A stretch of DNA of 64,000 nt from Ostrinia nubilalis (lineage: Eukaryota; Arthropoda; Insecta; Lepidoptera; Crambidae). The stretch spans positions 14,528,501 through 14,592,500 of the forward strand of contig NC_087098.1 of assembly GCF_963855985.1 (NCBI RefSeq). The letters are read 5' to 3'. Shown here piece after piece: positions 57,534 to 64,000 of this stretch. Position 1 is the first letter of the stretch, and every line of letters begins with the position of its first letter. A model generated the notes under the pieces. The model was not told the DNA's origin, did no database searches, and saw only the letters and a program-made list of their open reading frames with translations. The position numbers and the translations under genes are program-made.

Positions 57534-60500
57534 TCAATCACTTACAGGTAAAACACATATTTTATTTGTAGGGCGTTTTATCAAAGAGTTTTTGCTCTTT
57601 ACTGTGACCACCCTCGTAATTCCATCTTGACCTGGATGTTCATCCACAATTTTACCATAAAACCATCTGCATGGCGGAAGACCATCCTCTTTAATCAACA
57701 CTATGTCTCCTACTTTAGGTTGTGGGGCTTGTGTGGCCCATTTATATCTGTGGAAGAATTGGTTCAAATATTCTTTAGACCACTTACGCCAGAATTCTTG
57801 GGTCATACGTTGCGTGTACTGCCATCGTCTAAGTGAGCCTATATTTGAGTTCTCGTAATTTCGATCTGGTGCTGTAACTAGAGGTTCACCCACAAGAAAA
57901 TGTCCTGGAGTTAACACTTCATTTTCCTGATCTCCGTCCAGCTTAGATAAAGGCCTCGAATTTAGGCAAGCTTCGACCTGTACTAACACTGTCGACATTT
58001 CTTCGTATGTCAAGGTGGAATTGCCAATGACTCGTTTGAGGTGGAACTTAACGGATTTAATTCCAGCCTCCCATAGTCCACCGAAGTTGGGCGCGTGAGG
58101 TGGGATAAAATGCCAGGTTGTATTGTTATTGGCCAATTGTTCAGCTATTTCTGGAAGGATACTGTCTTTCTCATTGGAGAAGAGCTTTTGTATTTCTGCT
58201 GCTGCTCCCACAAAGTTCGTGCCATTGTCACTCCAAATATCTGAGCAAGGACCTCTACGGGCGACGAATCTTTTAAAAGCTTGAAGAAAGCCATGTGATG
58301 TAAGTTCGCTGACCGCCTCCACATGTACGGCTTTGGTCGCCATACATACGAACAAACATATGTATCCTTTATAGGACTTATAACCCCGGCCCCTTGTAGT
58401 GCGGATTTGGATCGGACCTGCAAAGTCCACTCCACTTCGTAAAAAAGGACGAGCTGGTGTGACCCTCACTGCAGGTAGCTGTCCCATCAATTGTTGGTAA
58501 GTCTGACCTTTATTCTTCACGCAATCAACACATTTTCTCACATGGGTTTTAACTAATTGTTTAGCTCCAATAATGTAGTACTTGTTCTGTAAGTAATTCA
58601 ATGTTAACTGCGGCCCGCCATGTAACGTCTGATGATGAGCGTCTGCAATCAGCAAGGCCGTGAGTTTAGAGCTCTTTGCCATGACAATTGGATGCTTACG
58701 ACTTGATGCCATATGAGATTTTTCTAATCTCCCACCGACTCTTAGTAAATTTGTTTCATCTATAAATGGATTTAGAGATTTTAATGAATTGTTTTTAATT
58801 GGAATATTCTTTAATATAGCTTCAATTTCTTCTTCAAATTTAATTTTTTGATCTCTTATTATGCAAACTTCTAACGCCTTTTCCATTTCCTTTGTAGTTA
58901 AATACTCATTGTCTTTTCTTTCAGATTTCGGTTTCTTCATTTGTAAAAATCTTCGACAGTATGCTGTTACTCTTATTAATCTTCTCAGTTTCGAAAATCT
59001 TTCGAAGAAATCTTCTTCAGTTGTTATGTTGTGAACTTTGATGGCTTCTATTTCGGTTGTTAATTCTGTAGGTTTTTTGTAATTTATATTTTTAGTCATC
59101 AAAAACTCCGGACCATTTAACCACAGTGATTTATTTTTCAGCTCTGAAGGTGTAACTCCCCTGGATGCGTAGTCTGCTGGATTTTCCTGAGTACTTACGT
59201 GTGACCACTGATTTGGATTTAAGTTGGTAAGTATTTCAGAGACGCGATTGGCTACAAATACCTTCCATCGGCTGGGCAAGCTGTTTAACCAGGCTAAAAC
59301 TATTGTGGAATCCGTCCATGCATGCAGGTTTGTATGTTCAATATTTAGAACCTTAGACGTCTCCAGCATTAATCGTGTAAGCTCTACAGCTCCGCATAAT
59401 TCCAGCCTTGGTATAGACACTTGTTTGATTGGTGCCACTTTAGATTTTGCTGTTACCAACGACACATGGATATTCCCTTCCACATCAATAGTTCGGATGT
59501 ATACCACAGCGGCGTATGCTACCTTCGAGGCGTCGCAGAACCCATGGAGTTCCCTCTTGACGTCATTTAATCTCGTTCCAAGCCATCTAGGAATCTTCAC
59601 TTCGCTTATGCTTTTCAGGTCTTCCCGGTAAGTACACCATTCCTGCAGTATTTTACTAGGTGCTTCATCATCCCAATCAATCCCCGCTATCCACAACTTT
59701 TGTATCAACACCTTTGCTATGATTATACATGGTGTAACCCAACGTAAGGGATCGAATAGGCGTGATATATCTGCTATTATTTTTCTTTTAGTAATAGGTG
59801 GTAGTAGTTCTGGAAGATCAACTTTATATCGGAAATGATCACTGTGCCGTTCCCAGGTAAGTCCCAAAATTTTTATTACTTCATCCATTTTTATTGTTAT
59901 CCCATCCTTACATTCCTCCTTATCCTTCCCGTTTTCCTGTTCTTTTTCCCTGTTCTTAATCATTTTTAACAATTCTTCGTCATTACTCGCCCACTTCTGT
60001 AATCTGAATCCCGCTTTATTTAGTAAACTTTTCATTTGTGTATATAATTCTATTCCTTCTGTTACAGATTCACAACCGCTCATCATGTCATCCATGTAGA
60101 AGTTTTCTTTAACTTTATCCACAGCTAAAGGATGATTAAGACCTTCATCCTTTGCCACTTGTTGAAGCGTTCGAACTGCTAAAAATGGAGCTGAAGCAGT
60201 ACCGAAAGTCACTCTAACAAGTTTGAAATCTCTGATTGCCTCATTAGGGTTATTTCTCCATACCAATCTTTGAAAGTTAGTGTCATCTTCGTGTACCTTT
60301 ATTTGTCGATACATTTTAACAATATCTGCTGTAAGACAAATGTACGACAATCTCCACTTCATCACTAAATGTCTCAAGTCTGGCTGAATGGTTGGTCCCA
60401 CCATGAGGTTTTCATTCAGTGATACCCCATTTTTTCCTACCTGAGAGGCATTAAATACTACTCTGAGCTTAGTAGTATCCTTGTCCTCTCGAACAACTGC

Positions 60501-62753
60501 GTGGTGTGGTAAATATACTGATTCTTCTCTTTCCAAGTCTGGTTCCAGTACTTCGATCATGTGTCCCATTTCCAAATACTCATTTATTACAGCCTTATAA
60601 CTTTCTTTGAATTTGTTATCTTTTTCGAATCTTTTTTCCAGCCCTTTTAATCTTTGCACAGCTATACTTCTCGTCTCTCCTCTTTTGCACTCTGGGTTTT
60701 CTGTCTTAAAAGGCAATTTCACGATGTACCTTCCTTCTTCATCTCTAGTAGTTGTTTTAACATAAAATTCTTCACATTTTCTTTCTTCTTCTGTGTACTT
60801 TTGTTCCTTTGTGAGACTCATGCCATTTTCCAACTCCCAAAACTTTTTCAACAGTTCATCGCTTTCTTGTAACTGGCAATGCAACGATAATGTTTCTGCG
60901 TTTTGATAATTTGGTAGTTTCACCGTTCCCGATAAAATCCAACCCAAGCTCGTGGATTGAGCAAGGAGCGTTCCGTTTGATCCCTTTCGTATACCTTCTT
61001 GGATTATCTGACTAAATACTTCCGCACCCAATAATATGTCTATTTTATTGGGTCGGTTGTATTCTGGGTCAGCAAGTTCTATGCCTTGGAATTCTGAGTT
61101 ATCTAATTGATCTATTTTCCTACTAGGGAGGAAAGAAGTAATAGATTTCAGAACGTACGCATTCACTGTGACACTCCAATTAGGGTCTAACCTAGATTTA
61201 ACCTTTATGGTCACTTTCGCTTTTGAGACTAATCCTTTATCTCCACCCACTCCCAAAATCTTACCATGAATTGGTGTTTTTCTCAATTTCAAATCATTTA
61301 CAGCCGATTCTGTAACGAAGTTTCCTTGAGAGCCTTGATCTAATAAGGCTCTCAACATGTAGTTGTTCCCATTTCTCGACTCAGTATTGATTAGCGCCGT
61401 CGCTAACAATACTTGTTGTACATTACCTGTCGAGACGTTACATGAAACTACAGTTGATGTTTTATTTGATTTACCTGCCTCATAAGGCCCCTTTGGTGGA
61501 CTATCTTTTCCCTCTGACTCAACCTTAACAACATTAGACTGCGCGTTCGCATTTTTTGGATGTAGTAGTGTGTGATGTTTACGATGGCATATTTTACACT
61601 TTTGACTAACGAGACAAGTCTTCGCACCATGATTTGAACCTAAACAATTGTAACACAAACTGTTTGATTGAATGAAATTACGACGATGGTCCACAGTTTC
61701 ATTCGAAAATCTTCTACAAGCACTCAACTTGTGAGCCTCTGAACAAAATACACATTGAATTCCAGTAGAAGTATGCATAGCTTTAAATTTTACAATATTA
61801 TTATTTGCATTGAAATTGTTATGTGACTGATATCTATTTGAAACTACTTTGTTGTCTAAAAACTCTAGTGCTCTGTATCTGTTCGTTAAAAACTCAGTAA
61901 ATTGTTCGTACTTAGGTAATTCCTCAGATGGAGTACTTTGTGTAATATTAAACTCCCACTGTTTTCTAGATTCGGCATCCAGTTTCAAACATAAAATATG
62001 TATAATAATTATGTCCCAATTCCTAATGTCTATACCCAAATTAGCTAACCCGCTCAAGCAATCGTTGGTGGTATCAATTAATTCTTTTAAAGCCGTCGCA
62101 GATTCGTTTACTATATTCTTTTGGTTAAGCAATCGTTTCAAAATATAATGAGATAAATAGCGCTTATTATCGTACCTCGATTTCAACTGAGCCCAACAAC
62201 GATCGTAATTAGCTTCAGATATCGGAATCTGCCTGAGTAACTGCTCGGCTTCGCCAGTGAGTGAACTTTTCAAATAGTGCATCTTTTGTACGTTATCTAA
62301 TTTCGAGTTATTATGAATTAACGAGATAAACAAATCTCGGAATGTGATCCATTCCGTGTATTGCCCAGAAAAATTAGGAATAACTATTTTAGGTAACTTA
62401 AATGATTCAGCTTTAGAATCATGATGTTTCTCACTAACTTCAGTTCTAGCAGATTTTGATTTCGAAAATGACTCTATAGTAGACCTAAGCTCGGTTTTAT
62501 AATCAGTGTATATCTCCTCTGCTAAATCATAAACATCCTTCTGTGAATATTCATGAGATTTTAATGCGGCACCATATTTTCTAATAAGTGACCTATGATT
62601 TTTCGCAAACTCAGCCCATAATTCCTCTAATGACTCCAATCTTGTTTTACAATAAGCCTCTGTTATTCGCTCTTTAGGAGATTTATTATAATTCTTTTTA
62701 GCTTTATAAATTTTATCATAAGTATCCACTTGCAAATTAATTTCCGAATCCAT
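57534..62753 (-). CDS. BEL/Pao Gag-Pol polyprotein
   Basis: This 1739-residue polyprotein supplies all retrotransposition functions. Residues about 120-300 match the Gag-like DUF1759 layout (PNFSGQYTEW, then a helical region). Residues 334-397 carry three Cys/His knuckle-like clusters. About 440-620 is the retropepsin-like DUF1758/A17 domain, with LDQGSQGNFV holding catalytic Asp472. About 740-990 is the reverse transcriptase, with LTADIVKMYRQI and the catalytic YMDD (886-889). An RNase H segment follows near 1070-1200 (GFCDAS, AWTDS, NPADYASRG). The integrase then has a His-His-Cys-Cys zinc segment (HHQTLHGG ... CVDC), a catalytic core (GVDFAGP, SDNGTNF, GGLWEAGIK) and a DUF5641-like C-terminus near the end. 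Gag and Pol share one frame, as is usual in Pao elements. No stop or frameshift interrupts it. The first Met was chosen as start. Confidence 0.95.
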   Translation of the reverse strand: MDSEINLQVDTYDKIYKAKKNYNKSPKERITEAYCKTRLESLEELWAEFAKNHRSLIRKYGAALKSHEYSQKDVYDLAEEIYTDYKTELRSTIESFSKSKSARTEVSEKHHDSKAESFKLPKIVIPNFSGQYTEWITFRDLFISLIHNNSKLDNVQKMHYLKSSLTGEAEQLLRQIPISEANYDRCWAQLKSRYDNKRYLSHYILKRLLNQKNIVNESATALKELIDTTNDCLSGLANLGIDIRNWDIIIIHILCLKLDAESRKQWEFNITQSTPSEELPKYEQFTEFLTNRYRALEFLDNKVVSNRYQSHNNFNANNNIVKFKAMHTSTGIQCVFCSEAHKLSACRRFSNETVDHRRNFIQSNSLCYNCLGSNHGAKTCLVSQKCKICHRKHHTLLHPKNANAQSNVVKVESEGKDSPPKGPYEAGKSNKTSTVVSCNVSTGNVQQVLLATALINTESRNGNNYMLRALLDQGSQGNFVTESAVNDLKLRKTPIHGKILGVGGDKGLVSKAKVTIKVKSRLDPNWSVTVNAYVLKSITSFLPSRKIDQLDNSEFQGIELADPEYNRPNKIDILLGAEVFSQIIQEGIRKGSNGTLLAQSTSLGWILSGTVKLPNYQNAETLSLHCQLQESDELLKKFWELENGMSLTKEQKYTEEERKCEEFYVKTTTRDEEGRYIVKLPFKTENPECKRGETRSIAVQRLKGLEKRFEKDNKFKESYKAVINEYLEMGHMIEVLEPDLEREESVYLPHHAVVREDKDTTKLRVVFNASQVGKNGVSLNENLMVGPTIQPDLRHLVMKWRLSYICLTADIVKMYRQIKVHEDDTNFQRLVWRNNPNEAIRDFKLVRVTFGTASAPFLAVRTLQQVAKDEGLNHPLAVDKVKENFYMDDMMSGCESVTEGIELYTQMKSLLNKAGFRLQKWASNDEELLKMIKNREKEQENGKDKEECKDGITIKMDEVIKILGLTWERHSDHFRYKVDLPELLPPITKRKIIADISRLFDPLRWVTPCIIIAKVLIQKLWIAGIDWDDEAPSKILQEWCTYREDLKSISEVKIPRWLGTRLNDVKRELHGFCDASKVAYAAVVYIRTIDVEGNIHVSLVTAKSKVAPIKQVSIPRLELCGAVELTRLMLETSKVLNIEHTNLHAWTDSTIVLAWLNSLPSRWKVFVANRVSEILTNLNPNQWSHVSTQENPADYASRGVTPSELKNKSLWLNGPEFLMTKNINYKKPTELTTEIEAIKVHNITTEEDFFERFSKLRRLIRVTAYCRRFLQMKKPKSERKDNEYLTTKEMEKALEVCIIRDQKIKFEEEIEAILKNIPIKNNSLKSLNPFIDETNLLRVGGRLEKSHMASSRKHPIVMAKSSKLTALLIADAHHQTLHGGPQLTLNYLQNKYYIIGAKQLVKTHVRKCVDCVKNKGQTYQQLMGQLPAVRVTPARPFLRSGVDFAGPIQIRTTRGRGYKSYKGYICLFVCMATKAVHVEAVSELTSHGFLQAFKRFVARRGPCSDIWSDNGTNFVGAAAEIQKLFSNEKDSILPEIAEQLANNNTTWHFIPPHAPNFGGLWEAGIKSVKFHLKRVIGNSTLTYEEMSTVLVQVEACLNSRPLSKLDGDQENEVLTPGHFLVGEPLVTAPDRNYENSNIGSLRRWQYTQRMTQEFWRKWSKEYLNQFFHRYKWATQAPQPKVGDIVLIKEDGLPPCRWFYGKIVDEHPGQDGITRVVTVKSKNSLIKRPTNKICVLPVSD

Positions 62754-63557
62754 GTTTAATAATTAATATTATAAACAAATGCAATTAATAAACCTTTAAA
62801 ATAACGGGGTTTGGAACTCCAGAAACTTAAACTTACACAATCAAACTATAACTTCTATCAAAGACAAGTGTACAATTTTCTAAGTCTAACACATTAAAAC
62901 TTTACTATGTTAAAAATTACTAAAATATTTCTAAGTGTTTTTTCAATAAAAATCTAACCAAAATCGGGCATAGGTTCCCCGTCGGAACAAATTTTTCTTA
63001 AAATTAGACTAAGTTAATACTAAACATGCACACAAATTTTCAAAGTCCCAATGATCTTCAAATTGTAACTAAATCTTCAAAGTTTATTCTTCCAAACAAA
63101 TAAGGTTCAAATTCGCGTTTCCGATTCACTTCACTACGTATCGTATTTTAATATCACTTCCAAGTTTTTATAAAGTTATTTACCACGAAGCTATAGAGTT
63201 CAATTTTGCTTGACTCGACCAATAAGAAAATAATTCAACACTCACAGTTTTTGTCCTTGTCACTCACTCGCGCGTGACGTCACTGGTCAGTTGTCCTTTT
63301 CTGGCACCTGAACTGGCTCCTGACGGCACCTCCTCACCAGCATCAGCACCAGCACCGTCCCGAAGTCCAAAGCCGGATTCGCCACCAAGCTCGGACCCCT
63401 GCTGTAGCAGCTCCAACTCCTCAGGGTGCTGCTCCTCCAGACAGGCACCACCAGATAGGCACCTCCAGTGCACCACACACCGCCTTAATGCTCCAAAATT
63501 CGCGTCACCGTCAGAACGACTTTCCCATCCGGATGAGGTCTGGCACACCTTACCGGA
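62754..63557 (-). other. Pao leader (untranslated region before gag)
   Basis: About 0.8 kb separate the primer binding site from the Gag-Pol start. The LTR-proximal part (63270-63560) is GC-rich with CCTCC-like repeats; the gag-proximal part is AT-rich. A short open frame in element sense (63665 to 63264) begins in the LTR and crosses the primer site. It has no recognisable domain and I treat it as chance or at most an upstream ORF. Confidence 0.7.
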
Positions 63558-63570
63558 GCTCGAAGGACCA
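63558..63570 (-). other. Primer binding site, tRNA-Tyr type
   Basis: Immediately inside the 5' LTR the minus strand reads TGGTCCTTCGAGC. It is complementary to the 3' end of eukaryotic tRNA-Tyr including CCA, with 13 bases matching before the sequences diverge. The tRNA identity rests on recalled tRNA-Tyr 3' sequence and was not searched. Confidence 0.75.
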
Positions 63571-63781
63571 TGTACACACCCCAGGTCCAGTCGAGGGAAT
63601 GCTAGGCTAAATAAAAGCCAACTTCGCAAACAACGGTATATTGTTCCAAAGATAGTTGATTTCATACAAACAGATTTTACTATATAAAGGGCCCTCCGAA
63701 TACTTCACTTGCGAGAGCTAAGTAAGCACAGCGCCATCTATTGGTAGTTTTACGAACTTTGTTCTTGTAAACACTTGTACA
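63571..63781 (-). repeat. 5' LTR of the Pao element
   Basis: This is the upstream LTR in element sense (211 bp, TG...CA ends). A TATA-like stretch (minus-strand TTTATATAGT, about 63679-63688) lies roughly 93 bp from its 5' edge and probably drives genomic RNA. It reads identical to 57125-57335. Confidence 0.95.
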
Positions 63782-63786
63782 GCGAC
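63782..63786. repeat. Pao target-site duplication (right)
   Basis: Second copy of GCGAC. It is followed by CATCTTGGACTT, exactly as in the undisturbed target copy at 56930-56941. Confidence 0.92.
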
Positions 63787-64000
63787 CATCTTGGACTTGT
63801 ACCTTTACATAGAAATCAAGCGAATCTTCGCGGATGCGGCGTGCAATGCATCGTGTGCTTTGGCTCTAACTTTCCCGCGACTTATTGTTAACGTATTCTG
63901 TCAATCGTAATTATATTATGCGGTAATGAATCGGTGTTTCGTTTGTGTGCTTAAGGGTTATAAAAGTTGATTCAAAGAATTTGCCTGTGATTGGTTGTTT

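Larger units (their letters stand above)
57125..63781 (-). mobile_element. Complete BEL/Pao LTR retrotransposon
   Basis: This 6657-bp element reads on the minus strand. It has 211-bp LTRs at both ends that begin and end with TGTACA and read as identical, a 5-bp target duplication (GCGAC at 57120-57124 and 63782-63786), a tRNA-type primer binding site directly inside the 5' LTR, an ~0.8 kb leader and one uninterrupted Gag-Pol ORF. No env-like frame follows pol. Identical LTRs plus an open ORF point to a very recent insertion, probably competent to move. The target is itself a repeat, and an unoccupied copy of that target lies at 56870-56941. Confidence 0.95.
56729..63868. mobile_element. Inverted-repeat non-autonomous element interrupted by Pao
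   Basis: The outer ends are inverted: AGAGCCAAAGCACACGATGC at 56729-56748 and its reverse complement at about 63849-63868, with weaker similarity continuing inward. Without the Pao insertion the element is about 480 bp. Inside it a second inverted pair is built around AAGTCCAAGATGG (near 56804-56816, and the complement at 56929-56941 and 63786-63798). The superfamily is not determined because no clean target duplication was found. It could instead be two abutting repeats. Confidence 0.6.

Noticed and set aside
58145..58435. Minus-strand 96-codon frame within the Pao gene
   Set aside because: Out-of-frame overlap with the integrase coding region; no family pattern of its own.
57534..62753. 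Endogenous retrovirus with envelope
   Set aside because: The ORF ends after the integrase-associated C-terminal domain and only ~200 bp separate it from the 3' LTR; no env frame.
63264..63687. Frames on both strands in the Pao leader and LTR (133 and 137 codons)
   Set aside because: Composition-driven (Ser/Pro on one strand, Gly/Glu on the other) and crossing the primer site and LTR; no domain recognised.

Overview
The window looks like nuclear DNA from a lepidopteran (moth or butterfly). It is AT-rich and I could not recognise any host protein-coding gene in it. It is densely populated by repeats whose textures are typical of Lepidoptera: RTE-like LINE 3' tails ending in a GCTGAAATGATGATG-like motif, tRNA-headed SINEs, short palindromic MITEs with TA or TTA target duplications, and a BEL/Pao retrotransposon. 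The taxonomic call is inference from repeat style, not from a marker gene. All positions were counted by eye and no search was run.

Two long intact coding regions exist, both on the minus strand and both in retrotransposons. (1) At 15613-21076 lies a complete LINE bounded by a 21-bp exact target-site duplication (15592-15612 and 21077-21097) and a 4-copy ATCGT 3' tail. Its single 1191-residue protein has an OTU-type cysteine protease domain, an APE-type endonuclease and a reverse transcriptase. (2) At 57125-63781 lies a complete BEL/Pao element with two 211-bp LTRs that read as identical, a tRNA-Tyr-type primer binding site, a 5-bp target duplication and an uninterrupted 1739-residue Gag-Pol protein.

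Region by region: 1-15591 is AT-rich non-coding DNA with palindromic MITEs (about 2.7-3.0 and 9.2 kb), a tRNA-headed SINE (5621-5950), a 31-bp perfect hairpin (7834-7899), LINE-tail relics and a perfect 148-bp-arm inverted repeat (11445-11771). 15.6-21.1 kb is the OTU LINE. 22.5-24.3 kb is a 1.7-kb element with long terminal inverted repeats around unique, partly GC-rich cargo. 24.3-46.9 kb is mainly unannotatable AT-rich DNA with scattered MITEs, LINE relics and CG-dense patches. 46.9-49.84 kb is a tandem array of seven ~291-bp units interrupted by two different MITEs. 50-56.7 kb is AT-rich DNA with small MITEs and possible regulatory clusters. 56.7-63.9 kb is an inverted-repeat element containing a partial duplication into which the Pao element inserted. 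An undisturbed copy of the insertion target sits about 195 bp away.

The two autonomous elements encode their own mobilisation functions. The remaining mobile DNA is non-autonomous or broken. If a host gene overlaps the window, the sequence here is most likely intron or intergenic DNA.
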